DNA of 64,000 bases. Origin: Paulownia fortunei. Lineage: Eukaryota > Streptophyta > Magnoliopsida > Lamiales > Paulowniaceae. A program made the position numbers and the translations under genes. The notes under the pieces were generated by a model. It had not been told where the DNA came from. It worked only from the letters and a program-made list of their open reading frames with translations, and did not search any database. The stretch spans positions 10,602,001 through 10,666,000 of the forward strand of contig CM033111.1 in assembly GCA_019321725.1 (NCBI GenBank). The letters are read 5' to 3'. This document shows positions 48,126 through 61,200 of this stretch, piece after piece. How positions within the stretch are numbered: the first letter of the stretch is position 1; each line of letters begins with the position of its first letter.

Positions 48126-49844
48126 AGTAGAATGATAGTTTGAAAGATACGAATAGAGACCCGACAATAGGGTGGTGGGGGTGTCTAACACTTTTTCCCA
48201 TTGTAATTTAGATTTTAACTTAGATCTTAGGTTATTGACCACTTGTTAGGCCTCCTCCTGGTGGGATATAGAGCTATGTACTTTTCTCATAAGGAGTCAT
48301 ATTTTCCATTTCTTTGATCATGTGTAGTAGGATATTACACTTGTACTTTTTTTATTTTCTATCACTTATCAAATGTTAATGTATTCACTATAATGAATAT
48401 TCAACGCAATCAATCTAAGGTGAGTTTCCATTCTCCATTTTAGAAAGTGTGGTGGTGACTTAATTTCTTCTCCCCTTTCTTTGTCCCTTCAAAGGTCTGA
48501 TATCTAACCCTGCCTCAATTGAGCCCTCCACTTGCTGCTCAAAAAAGGTGGCATTTTTAACTAATTTTATGCATTTTGACCATAAAAACGGCATTCTCAT
48601 CATAGTCATGCATTCTTTGCCCAATGAGGACATTTTGGTACTTTTTCATGCATTAAATCCCTCAAATATGGATGACAGCGGAGCGGGATTGGGGTGGATA
48701 TTCCAAAACCCGAGAATTGCCCCGTTAAAATTTTTAAAGACCCAGACCTAAACCCGTTGGGTTCGAGTTAGACCCGTTCGACCTACTTTATAATTTTAAA
48801 AATACTAATATTTTTTTTAAAATAACACTACTAAAATTTTCTAAAAAATATATTTTTAAAAAATAATAATAAATAAATTCATATAAATTAAAATAAAAAT
48901 TAAATGGGATGGGTTTAGGGCGGGGTGAGTTTAAAAATAAAAAAATTAAGACCCATCCCAAACCCCATTTAGAACTTTAAAAACTAGTCTCATTACCATT
49001 CCTACCCTCAAAGGGCATTTTAATCATTTATAATTAATAAGTTTTCTCTTACGTTTTAGCACATCAAAGGTATTTTTTACCATTATATGCATTTTCACAC
49101 AGTCAAAGCATTTATTGGACATTTTACACCCTGGAATTTTTAGACATGTTTACATGTCTTTTAAACTTAGAGGTTGTTTGCTTTCAGCATTTTGATTCCA
49201 AGGATAGGATTATGAGTGTTATTTTGTTTGGTTGCACCTTTTAAAACCTCTAATACCCTATAGACTTCCATGTGCAAGTTTTTTGTTGTTTAAATATAGG
49301 TTGGTTAGACTAAAATGTCAAAATTATCCTCATTTTTTCAACCAAATTCCTAAAATACCATACAAGAACAATTGGGAATCTGAATTCCAACTAATTTCTT
49401 ATAATCCAACACATCATACCCTAATTTTCTCTTCACCCCCTTTCACCTTCGAAGAACATGAGCCCATGATTTAGAAGATGAGGTAAATTAATCCATTGTT
49501 TAGCATAATTCTGGGAAGGGAACACACTCCACGGTTTCTTCAGTCGATTTTCTTTGCAATCATTTGCTCCATGAGAAATTAAAGATAGGTGCCTCCATGA
49601 TGCTCACATCCAAAGGTTTTGAGCAACAATAAGCTCAAAATTGACTAGATGAGGCTTGACAAAATTATAACAAAAAATTAGTTTTTCTTTTAGAAAAAAA
49701 GGCTAGATGAGGTTTTAATGAAAAAGTAGATGGAGATTTATAGAAGAAAACGACAATGAAGCACTCTTTAGATTTCACTCATCAAGAGTTGCACATGAAA
49801 GACTCTTCTCACAGCAGCATGGGTTGCATCTAAATGGAAGCTAG
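48126..49844. other. Intergenic sequence with degenerate repeats
   Basis: No gene is supported. At 48680-48990 a repeat-like patch has ACCCGTTGGGTTCGAG and, inverted, GGGTTTAGGGCGGGG, a pattern common in plant interspersed repeats. The remaining sequence is AT-rich with many CATTTT words. Confidence 0.5.
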
Positions 49845-49851
49845 GGCCTTG

Positions 49852-51216
49852 TTTGGTTGTGTTTCTGATGAGATTTTGTATTTTCATTATTTCTATTAGG
49901 AATTTGTCATTGTATTAGTTTTCGTGTGAAAATTGGAAATATAATTAGATGAATGTGTGTAAATATAAAAATATATAGGTTTGGGAATGAGAATGTATTT
50001 GGTTGAATAGGATTAGAAGATTTTTTATCATACAAAGAAGTGATAGAGTTAAAATTATGTTTATTTGTATATTTTTATGATAGATTGTATGTATATGATA
50101 AAATATATTTTAGTTAGTGGCAGGGCCATCCATTCATATTTTATATATTATTTAGGTTAAATAGTGTTAGTGGGATCTACATTGCAAGTAAATTTAGGGT
50201 TGACATGATAATATATTTGGTAATTACCATGATGAATGCAAACAGTTGACATGATATAATTTATAGTAGGTAGGTGCCATAGGAACCTGGGAAAGTGTTT
50301 AATTATATTTGAGAAAAGAAAAAAATAGCCTTGGAAAAACAGACGGCCTTACACCTTCCCTCCATCTTCTTTCATAGTATCAACCCATCTTCAATCTATC
50401 AATAGTAGCAACCCTCCACCTTCTGTCCTCAAACCAAAAATCAGACTTGGGCGTTTCTTGTTTCTTGTTTTTTCTTGATGGAGGAGACAACCCAAAGATA
50501 GATCTTGGTATAGGGGAATCATTTGTCAAGGCGTAGACATTGTACAACCGTGGCACAATTGGGTTGGGCTTTCGCCTTCGCAAATCGATCCCCCACCTCC
50601 CTCATGCTGAAGAATAATTGCAGATGATGTTATTTATCTTGTTGTGATTTTGTATTTTCGGTTGAGATAATATTGGGGTCAAATAGAAGGGGTTGGAGAC
50701 AACAAGATAATATTTGTACTTGTGAATAAATACAGGTTTGTATGAATGGTTAGGAGGCTCTATAAAAATGGAATATTTTTTCATTCATTTTTTGTGCCTA
50801 AAGACGGTGCCCTGGTGAAGGCTTTTGAGTGTGCAGTGTGGTTCTTGCTGGCTTTAAGGGGATTTGGAGAAGAAGGGTAAGAGATTTGTAGATAGAGTAA
50901 AAAAAAGGTTGAAAGAGGTTGATATTCTATTAATGGGAAATAACCAAGATGACAAGTGATTAGTGTATTAATGGACAAGTGAAATAAATAGGTAGATTAT
51001 TTTCAGATATAGGATGATAGGTTTTAATTAGAGGCACGAAAATTAGATGATAGTTTTGAGATATATGTATGGAAATGAGATAATATGGTAGGAGTGTGAA
51101 AATAAAAGATGTGAAAAAGGCTTATTTCTATTGAGATCTGGTCAAACAAACATGATTTTGGATTTTAGAATAGTATAGAATGTGAAAATGGGGTTTGTGA
51201 ACTGGAACAACGAGCC
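49852..51216. mobile_element. Candidate non-autonomous DNA transposon
   Basis: The left edge reads TAGGGCCTTGTTTGGTTG and the right edge, inverted, TTAGGGCTCGTTGTTCC. Such GGGCC/TTGTTTGG termini are frequent in plant DNA transposons. The terminal match is short and no secure target duplication was found. A GC-richer inner part (50340-50610) may be captured sequence; its minus-strand frame has no known domain. Confidence 0.35.
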
Positions 51217-51556
51217 CTAAAGCTTTGTGTTGGCCTTTTTATACTAAGGGGAAAAATTATCACTATAAATTAATATGGGTTGTTGTGTTTCTATGGATTA
51301 GTCCTGGAGGATGTGATCTATAATCAAGGACCACACTTGATTACATACTGGGCTTGTAATTTAAAATGGACCTCGTTGTTGTTAAGAAAATATGATATTT
51401 AACTCTATTTAGATGAGTTCGGGTTCCAATCATGAAAATCTTGACAAAATGGATTTCGAATTTTGACAAACTCATACCAAATTCACTCCAATATCGTTCT
51501 TAAGAAAATTAACACATAGATAAATTAAAAAAATTTACAAGTAGTTCATTCACATC

Positions 51557-53393
51557 CAGTGATGGAGATAGGGGCACGCCCCCACCCCCCTACCCCAAAA
51601 AAAAATGCCTCTAATCTACTTTTATATAAAAACAAATTTTGCCCCCTTCCCTTTGAATTTCATATTAAAAATTTTGCCATCATTTCCTTTGAATCAATGT
51701 TTTCATAACTGGACCGGTGATGAAATCGGTCTTATTAAAATTAGCGGTTCAACCGACGGTCGGACCGATTTAATAAAAAATAATTATATTTTTTTATTTT
51801 ATTATATAAAATGATAATATAATAGATTAATTATTATGTAATACATTTTAAATGTAAAAATAAATAAATAGTTACATAAAAACACATATAACAAAACACA
51901 AAATTCAAATAATCACATAAATATAACAAAATATCAAATTTAAACCTTTATAAAAATTTAAAACAAAAAATTAAAAAAAAATATAAAAATCGATCAAAAT
52001 GGTTTTTGAGCATAATCGGACCAGACCGACCTCCGGGTACCGGTTAAATCGCTTGAACCGACCGATTCGGTCCGATTTTAAAAATATTGCTTTGAATGAT
52101 TAAATTGCATCCTATTGAGGTAAAATGTCTATTTTATTATTGTAATTTGTTTAAAAATTTCAATCAAATTTCTTCTACTTCAATATGATTAATCGCCTAT
52201 GTTTCTTTTCTCTTCAAATAAAAATATCCTAATTTTTCTTTAAACTTCATCTTCTTAAAAGATTTTAGATGGTAGAATTTATTATTAATACAAAGTTCAA
52301 TAAGGTAGTTGTACTAACTTTTATAAAATTTTATGATTACATATTTGCAAAGATAATTTATTTTAGACAAAAAATATTCATTACTGTAAGTTTTTTTACT
52401 TTTATCTTTTAGTGGTTGATTTGTCTGATTCCAATTTACCCATTATTTGAGATTATCCTATTTTTTATTTTGTAGAAAATTGTGGATCTAGATTTTTTAT
52501 GATATAAATATTATATTATTTAATTAATAATTTTGAAACAATGCTCAAATTCTTGCGCTAATGTTTGGAAGCAAACCTGATTTTAAAAATCTCTTTTTAC
52601 ATGGTTACTATCATTTTTTTAATAATATTAAGATTTTTTTTTTTAACAATGGGTCTCTTTCACGATAAAAATAGTTAAGGACTTCATTAGTTTTTTTTCT
52701 TTCTAAAAAATATTATTCATACTTTGAGTTTCCTTTGGTCAAGATTTTGCTTTTCAGTTACTTTTTATTAATTTGGCCTAATGAGAATTAAATTCTCATC
52801 TTATATGAGTCATGTTGAACATAATTTTATAACAACATACTTAGAACATTAAAAGTTGGTTTTCTTTTCTCCCATTTTTTTTTTTATTTTATTTTATTTT
52901 TTTTTGTTTAGAGTATGTTTCATAATTAGGCTACTTATGTAAATAGTATTTGTATTTGAGGAATAGTTCTCTTTTCAATATAATAGTGAAATTTTGAACA
53001 CTTAACGATGACCCTTATATTGTGATGAAATACTGAGAAATACTCTAGTTTTCAGATTAAATTATCTAATTTGTAAGTTAAACTATTCTATTCTAATGTG
53101 CTTAATTAAAATTATTTTTCATTTTTGTTTAGAAGTTCCTTTTTCTTCGAATGCTTATGCAATGATGTATATTATAAATTTATTTTTTTTCACATTCTAT
53201 ATTTATATTTATATTAGTGCCTTAATAATTAGTTAATTTAAGAGAAAAGCTTGTAACAAAAAAAAATTTGATGTGTGAAAAAGTAAATTATAAATAATAA
53301 ATTTTTATTATTTTAACAATTCAATCATGCTCCCCAAACTCAAATAAATAATAAATAATAAAAACTCTGGGTCCGTCCCTATTTACATCACTT
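51557..53393. mobile_element. hAT-like element with 19-bp terminal repeats
   Basis: Left end CAGTGATGGAGATAGGGGC matches the inverse of the right end GTCCCTATTTACATCACTT at 15 of 19 positions. CAGTG-type ends and the nearby CACGCCCCC/GGGTCCGTCCC are typical of plant hAT-like elements. No transposase is recognisable. The expected 8-bp target duplication is not clear. It hosts the MITE at 51695-52089. Confidence 0.5.
51695..52089. mobile_element. MITE, 395 bp, with 8-bp target duplication
   Basis: Starts CAATGTTTTCATAACTGG and ends, inverted, CAATATTTTTAAAATCGG. The interior is rich in ACCGGT/GGTTCAACCGAC words, some inverted against each other. CTTTGAAT occurs directly on both sides (51687-51694 and 52090-52097). 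The 8-bp duplication suggests hAT-type mobilisation. Confidence 0.8.
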
Positions 53394-53639
53394 AGCTCAA
53401 AATTAAGGTGTTAGTGATCTCCACTCCCTAGGCTTGGTGTTATTCTATTTCTTAGCAACTTGCATTTTATAATAAATATAGGTATATATTGATGATAGTA
53501 TAGATAGATAGAGAAGTAGACAACATGAAATGAAAGAGAAGATGCAAGGCCCACCAAAGTTGGAAATCCTGCGATAATTTTCTTGTCAATTAGTATGGTG
53601 CTTGCCGACCCACCAATGCCATACATAAGGGGTGGGAAC

Positions 53640-53905
53640 TAATCCAATTCGTACAGTGGCAGTTGACTTGACCCCATGTGGCGCGTACAGACGTGCCGGC
53701 ATAGTATAGAAAGACTGACTACTAACAGTAATAGCAGCCGCGACTTTTGGGGATTACACCAGCCGACGTCGTTCCGATGACGTAAATCCAAATCCAACTT
53801 CCTCACAGCGTCGCCTGTCGGTACATTCACCTTATCCGCTGATCCAACGGCTCACAAGGATCTCTGTTTGCTCGACACGTTCCACATCCGCCACCACGTT
53901 TCTAT
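53640..53905. promoter_or_regulatory. Promoter-like GC-rich block without a gene
   Basis: It stands out from the AT-rich surroundings. It holds GACGTC (53765-53770), TGACGTAA (53778-53785), CTTATCC (I-box on the minus strand, 53831-53837), CCACGT (53892-53897) and two TTGAC W-box cores (53663, 53669). Such a cluster is typical of plant upstream regions. No coding sequence follows on either side, so function is only inferred. Confidence 0.35.
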
Positions 53906-56900
53906 TTCTTCCACTTTACCCCGAAATTAGAAAAACATATGTAACATGTAATTGGTATAACATAAAGTGCAACACTCCTTTCGTTTAAATATTATATATG
54001 GAACCAGTTGAAAACTGATAAGTTTTAACTGCTTTCATAAAATAAAAATAATGATTTAACTTTATGTCTTCACTTTGGAGTAAAATATTAATAAAAATGA
54101 TTTTTTTGTGTCCATGATTTAACTTTGTGCTAAATATTTTACTTTCTCTTTATAATTTACTGTTGAAATTAAAGACCCAATTATAATATATATATATATA
54201 TATTTTTTAAAAATAAAATTTTATTTTGAGACATCTCAAAAAGAAAATAATAGTTATGAATGTGATGCAGAGAGCTATATATTTATATATTATGTGTGTT
54301 TATATTTTTCATTAAAGTATATGTCAAAATCACATATATAGTGACAAAAATAAAAGGCTTTTCTCTACTTCTCTGTTCAAGACGGTGCCTTTGTAGACAT
54401 AACAAAAAATAAAAAATAAAATAAAAAATCAAGTACTAATAACAATGGTGATGATAAGCAGTACATTGAAGCTTCATGTTTCGAAATTACAAAAATAATT
54501 ATTTTTTTTTCAAAATTACTGTTTTTGTTTATGTTTTGGAAAGTCTTAAAATAAGATTATATTTTTAAATTTTTTTTTTCTCAAAATATGTTCTTTTTAA
54601 GAATAACAACGCGATCCAACTTATCTCAACTATTACTCTAACATAATGTGTTAAATCAATTTAAATACAAAAATAAAACTGAACATGCTATAAGGCAATA
54701 AACAATGATAATGACGGTTAGTGCAATGAAGCTTGACCTTTCCAATTTAACATAAATATAAATGAACATGCTATGAGGCAATAAACAAATAAATCATTAT
54801 TTTTAAAACAGAAATAATTTTATTCTTTTGTTTTTAGAAGCAGTAATTCAAGGTTAATTGTATTATATTGTTACCTAAAGTGATAGGATACCTTTTTAAA
54901 ATAAATTGATATTCGGAAACAATACATTATTTGAGAACAACCCATAAAATAAATAAGGTCATTAAATGAAGTATAAAAATTATTTAGATTAGTGTCTTTT
55001 TCGTAGGGCACTTGAATCCAATATCTGGAGTTTTGAAGTGTTAATCTTTAGGCGTTGAATAAGACATCATTAACATAATGATGATGATTAGTGCATGAAA
55101 GGTTTATTTTTCCAATTTTATACTAGCCATTTGCCAATTGCTGGATCTACTACAAGTACTTAGCCAAAAATATTACAAAATTCATGTTTGATTTGACATT
55201 ACAATTTCGACAGTAAGTAAGTCATTAATTACTAATTAATTTTTAATGGTTGATATTCCTAATATAATGTTCTATGTAATTGATTCACGCAAAAAAAATT
55301 GACTCCAGAAGTAATTTTAAATTTGAGTTGAATTACATACAACTTCACAAATTCTTTTAAGGAAATTTAAAACCATAATACTTTTTTGTGATAAGAAATT
55401 CAAGTTTGAAGTTTGAATAAGAAGTTGTTTTTACATTTGAACAGAAATTTTCAAGTTTAATTTCAGTTTCATATGTCCAAACTAACATTGCAAGTCATTT
55501 GAAATGGCATTTATTGCTATTATCTCCCTTTTATTTGGAAAGACACAGAAAACAAAATGAAGTTATGAATAACTGAATAAGAGACGTAATTTTAAAGCCC
55601 TAGTTTTTACACAACATAAAATGTGACCAAGTTTAATTATTTTTGTACATGTTTTTTTGTAGTGTCATCATTCACCAACATAAGATGTGTGTACTATGTA
55701 CTATAAAACGTCTACAAATTAATAACATCTAATAATTTTAATAAAATAATAAGATATTACTTTTCTAAAAAAATTCTTATATAAATTCTATGGTCCCGTT
55801 CATATTATAAATTGCTAAAATTACAATATAATAGACTATGATATTTTTTTAAAATATTACTCTATTGTAACTTGCTTTTTCTTGAAATTCAAATTTTGTT
55901 ATATCTCATTTCTAATTTTTCTTATTTCATCTAGAAGTTCTAAGAATGAATTATTGAATTGTGATCTGAATTAGGTATTATTGATACTTTGAGAACTTCC
56001 TTCCTTGCGCGTAACAGGGTACAGAGGTATTGTATCATCTCAGATTTGTCATCAACAAGATTTTAGTGATGGTAGCAACAATTTCTTCTAATTGGTGAAA
56101 AATAATGAATTTTTAGGTGATTAAATATATTTTCATTGAATTGTAAATACACTTGAATTAAACCATGTTCAATTGATTAAATTCATAAAATACACTAATT
56201 TTTTAGTTGATTAAATGTATGTTTGTTGAATTGTAAATATAATTGGATTATTTAATATTCAATTGATTAGATTAGTAAAATATAATGAATTTTTAGTTGA
56301 TTAAATATATATTTATTAAATTATAAATACACTCAATAAATAATAAATTATTTATTCATCTATTAATTAATACCTATTTTAATTATTAAATTTATATGAT
56401 CCTAAAACTATTAATTTATAGAGATTTTACTGTAACATTGTTACCTATTTTCTAGTCATAATCTTGATGGTTTGAAGTATTGTAGGTGTCATGGTGGTGG
56501 ATATTTCACTTGTTGATGCGCCGTGGGGTAGATCTAGTATATGGGTTGAGCTCTGGTGATGAATTAGTCTAAAATCTTTGGAAAAGTAGACTTAATGTTT
56601 GGACAAATCTAAACACTAGGATGAATTTGACTTATTTGAGCTAATTTTAAAAAATGATTTAGATAGGTCTATCTTACTTAAATGTACTCCTATCAAGTAT
56701 ACATATAAGAAAATTCTAAATATTTTTTAAAAATAATAAAAAAAAGAGAATTTTTCTTTAACTAAATTACGAAATTCTAATTGCATTATTCTTATTTAAT
56801 GCTTAAAAGGTAATCAAATTTTAGAAGATAAAGAACTTGAAAAATCCAAAATACTTTTTATCATTTCACTGTCATTATTCTATTTTAAAAAATATATATT

Positions 56901-57960
56901 TTGAAACTCTTGTTAATTTAAACATTGGAGGATATTTATTGGACATATCCGAAATTTAATGATTGTTCTAAAACTTTTTTGGTACTTATTGAATAATGTT
57001 GCAAAATTAATAAAAATAATTTTTTAATAAGATTCAAATTGATAAAATATATTAAAAATTATTTTTTAAGTTGGTATCCAATTTGAATCTACTTTTAAGC
57101 CACAGTCAAAGCACGATTTCAAACCCATGATTGAGACTTAGACATAAAAGGCGCATAAAATAAAGAAATAAAAAAGGTAATACACAAAAGTTGGCATAAA
57201 GAGCTGACTTTTGCATACTACTACAAAGGATAAAATAAAGAACCTGTTTCCCCACACCATAACTGATTTCAATGAAAAAAGATTGGCTCTATTTGATTTT
57301 TATTTTTTAAAATATTTTCAAAGAATATACTGAAAAATATATAGAAAAACTCATTGATATTCCTGTACAAATAAAAGTATATATGAATGAGTTCTTTTTA
57401 AAAACGAATTTGATTTAAATATATTTGATTTTTATTTTTAAATAATATCAAATATGATTAACACATGATTATGTAAATATGATATAAAATAATTACTTAA
57501 TATGTGGTGTAATTGTGATTAAGTAATTGTTTCTTCCATATTGTACATTTAAATGAAAGAGAAAGAAAGTGTGTGGTTAGTGGAAAGTTAATTATGAAGA
57601 CAAAAAACAAATAAACAAAATATATTTCTTGTTTTCATATATTAAATTAAAATATCAAATTTAATTAGCCAAACTTTGTAACTACTAATTCAAATACGTT
57701 TTGATTTTCACATAAAAATGGAAAAACAAAATCTTATTTCTATATTTCCTGACATATTTTCTATATATTATTTCTTGAAATGAAACCAAATAGTGGCAAG
57801 TGTAGTTAGGTGGTGTTTGAGTAAATTTTTGCAGACAAAAAAAGAATTCAATTCCTCAATTAAAGATAGAGGACACTGGACTTAACAAGTGGACTTCACT
57901 TTTGCAATAATTATCCATAAATAAAACATTGATCATGAGGAGAGAGAAAGTGTAGAGAGA
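53906..57960. other. AT-rich intergenic region upstream of LON2
   Basis: No gene is supported. A degenerate motif (AACA.TGATGATGA..AGT.CA..GAAG) recurs near 54445, 54705 and 55075. Part of 57285-57795 has ends CTATTTGATTTTTATT and, inverted, CTATTTGGTTTCATTT, possibly a MITE, but no duplication was confirmed. Confidence 0.5.
56103..56335. repeat. 90-bp tandem repeat, about 2.5 copies
   Basis: The word TTAG(G/T)TGATTAA recurs at 56113, 56203 and 56293, giving a constant 90-bp period. The first two units include GAATTGTAAATA and CAATTGATTA. Confidence 0.8.
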
Positions 57961-57968
57961 GAATACAG

Positions 57969-58240
57969 CAGAAATATATATTCATAGTTTATTGTAGCAA
58001 TTCCAGTTGGTCTATGATTATTATTGCTCAACCTCACAAACTCAACTCTCCTTTCATCAATTTTATTTTTTCAGATTTTTATTTCTCCCCTTTTATCGTC
58101 CTACTTTTTTCCTTCTCCAGCTTCCTTCTCTCAATCCATTGCTCTAATCTTTATCACAAAATCATATATATACACGCAATTTTTATTGTTCTTTTTTTTT
58201 TTCAATTTTTCTGTAAAGGGAATATATACATACTGTTGGT
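57969..58240 (+). promoter_or_regulatory. LON2: LON2 core promoter candidate and 5' UTR
   Basis: AAATATATATTC near 57971-57982 is a plausible TATA box. A pyrimidine-rich leader (58040-58210) follows, common in plant housekeeping genes. An upstream ATG at 58014 opens an 86-codon frame ending at 58274, overlapping the LON2 start in another frame. It matters only if transcription starts before 58014, which the sequence cannot show. Confidence 0.45.
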
Positions 58241-61200
58241 ATGGCGGAATCGGTGGAGCTGCCGGGTCGATTAGCAATTCTTCCCTTTCGGAACAAAGTC
58301 TTGTTACCTGGTGCAATTATTCGTATTCGATGCACTTCACCCAGCAGGTACTTCAAATTTTCATGTCGAATTCTTGTTGCCGGCTAAATTTTGTTTTTGT
58401 TAGTTTCCTTATCATATTGCGTTTATGCTATTTTCAGTATTTGGAATTAAAATTACTTATGTTGTTGTGAATGGTTGTGCTGCTAGTGTGAAGTTGGTGG
58501 AACAAGAGTTATGGCAGAGGGAAGAAAAAGGACTAATTGGCATTCTGCCAGTTCGTGATGCTGCTGTGGAGGCTCCGTCCCCGGGCCCCTTGCCGTCTCC
58601 AGGTGATTAACGCACACTCTGAGTCCCATGCCCAGAGGCCCGACTGTGTTTTTCTTTTTTACTATGTGTGTGGGGTCCAAAACCTTACTGTTTGATTGAG
58701 AGAGTGATAGTTGGACCTGGTCTAGCACAGAATGACTTTCCAATTCAGTTTTAATGGGAAAATTTGAATAGTGATAAAGATCATGATAAGAAGTAATCTT
58801 AGTAGCAGTAGTAGCAGTATGATGATTATAATAATATGATCTGATGTTGTGAACTGTCTTTGAAGGCGTGGGAACTAATTTAGGAGAACGGAGCTCGAAA
58901 ACCCAAGAGGAAACATCTGACTCCCACAAACATGGTGGTAAGAATCAACAGGAAGTTATCCACTGGCATAATAGGTATATCAATATTAGTGAAGCTAAAA
59001 TCTGTCAGACCTTAGTATTGCTGAAATTTGTTGGTTACTAGTGTCCACTTTTTGCTTTCCAGAGGAGTCGCTGCCCGAGCTTTACATCTGTCAAGAGGGG
59101 TGGAGAAACCAAGTGGGAGGGTCACCTACATTGTTGTTCTTGAAGGCTTGTGCAGATTTAGTGTGCAGGAGCTGAGCACAAGAGGAACGTATTACACTGC
59201 CCGGATCACTCCCCTTGATATGACGAAAGTTGGTAAACATCGGTCAAATTCTTTGTTTTGAAGTGCAAGTAATTAGAGACAATAGATTTTTATGTAAATA
59301 ATATACATGGTGAATGTGGCCTGCACAAAGGTGGTGAAGTAGTACTCAATCTAAAGCTAACCTAATACCAAGAAGCACCACTGACGCTCTGCTGGCTTTT
59401 GTGTAATCATGTACAATAAAGTTACACATTGATAGGTCGCCTTTGAAATGGGTTTGAAGAAGCAAAGTTGTATGAATTAGTGTAGCTGCCTTCGTGTTTT
59501 AGTCAGGTTAATGTCAACTAATGGAAGGCCCTATGTGCTTCCTTTACCATATACATGCGAAGATTTTGAAAAATTCATGTTTTGCATGATAATATGCCCA
59601 TCAGTAGGCTCCCTGACTTCATATATTGTGCTGTCTTTTCCCTGAGCAGTGATACAACAATTGCTTGGCAAAGCATTTTACTTGAACATGCTTTTAAGAA
59701 AATTATATAATGGATGTAGTGAAGAAAATTCAATCAATGATGATAGCTAGTGAGGATTCAATTTTTGAGGACTAGCTGGAAAAAAGTCAAGATGTTTCAA
59801 TTATGAAAGCGGGAATAACTCAACTCAATTATGCAGCAATGACTTGCCAACACCTTTTAATTTTTTGACCACTAATTGAATCCTCAGTAACTCTCAATTA
59901 AAGCATTGGCTGAATTTTTTTGAAAAGTGTCCGTTAATAATTTTCTTAAAAGCTTTTATCGAGCTGCTAATTAGATACTATTTTTATTATGTTAGAAATG
60001 ATTAAGAAGATAAATTGAGGATGGCGCAGTTCATCCGGCTAATTTGCCTTGTTTGTTTTACTATTTGGCCTTCGATTGATTGTTAAACTACTTGAACCAC
60101 TGGTCTTCTTGCTGAAACTCTTCACACCTATATAGTTAGTTTGTCCAATCCCCAAGCTTCTGATGGAAAGTTTTGAACGTGTAACATGTGTTGTTGAGAT
60201 CAGTTGGAATGATAGTTGTAATGGAAAAATGGTTTAAGACAACTGGGAGAAGTCAAGGTGAAAGATTCAGTATTTGATCCTCTTTAGCAAGTTGCTACAG
60301 TTTTCTGTAATTTTACTTTAAGAATGGATTGGAGGGAGTGAAGTTGATTTTTTTGTTTGGCGTTCTTGACTTAGGTGTTGATTTGATGATGTTGAAGTTG
60401 AATGCTGGTATTGATATTTTGTGGAAAGTATTTCTTATTAGGAAGTGTTGCATCTGATGAAGTCTGTTTCTGTGCTTGCCAGAAATATAGTTGATGGAAG
60501 TTCATAGCACTCTATTCATCTGTTTAAAGGAAAGAGATTCAGCATTGCTTGTATCAATTGTTAGTGTACTGCCAAAATGAGAACGGAAAAAAGGTGTGGC
60601 ATAAAGGCTCATGCATTAACAAACCGACAATTTCAAACCTGAATAACCCTTTATATTAAAGGTTCCCAACAATGTGTGCAGAATGATGAAAGAACTGAAT
60701 GGCTACATGCTAAGTTTTACCTTTTTCTTATCTGTTGCTCCCTTGAATTTCTGTGCACATATGTAAATTTTGTATTCATGGAATTAACATCAGTTTCAGT
60801 CCTACTTAGGCTGAAAAAGGATCCACTGAATATGATATCTCATCTTGCATTAACAAATTGTTTTTCATATTCTATAATTTGCATTTTGAAAATGCTGACT
60901 TAGATTTTCTTTTGCTGCCATCTCTGTTAGAAAGCATCATCTTTGACATTGAGTGTACGGAACTAGCTTTAATCAAGATGCTGATTTAATACCATCTTAT
61001 AATATTATTAGAGATGGATCAAGTGGAACAAGATCCTGATTTCATAGCGTTATCCAGACAATTCAAGGCCACAGCCATGGAGCTTATTTCTGTCCTTGAG
61101 CAGGTAACCCTTAGGGTTTGATTTTAAGGCTTGGCTGTTTGATGGATGCTAAAGTATTACTGAGGAAGTCATGAATTAGTTGAAACTAGACATACATTTC

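Noticed and set aside
50380..50583. Possible captured gene exon inside the candidate DNA transposon
   Set aside because: The minus-strand frame is short and shows no recognisable domain; only the higher GC content is notable.
58483..58929. Minus-strand ORF of 148 codons
   Set aside because: It is antisense to LON2 exons 2-3 and intron 2; the plus-strand exons explain the sequence.
60676..60903. Plus-strand ORF of 75 codons in LON2 intron 4
   Set aside because: No similarity to Lon or another family, and exons 4 and 5 join in frame without it.
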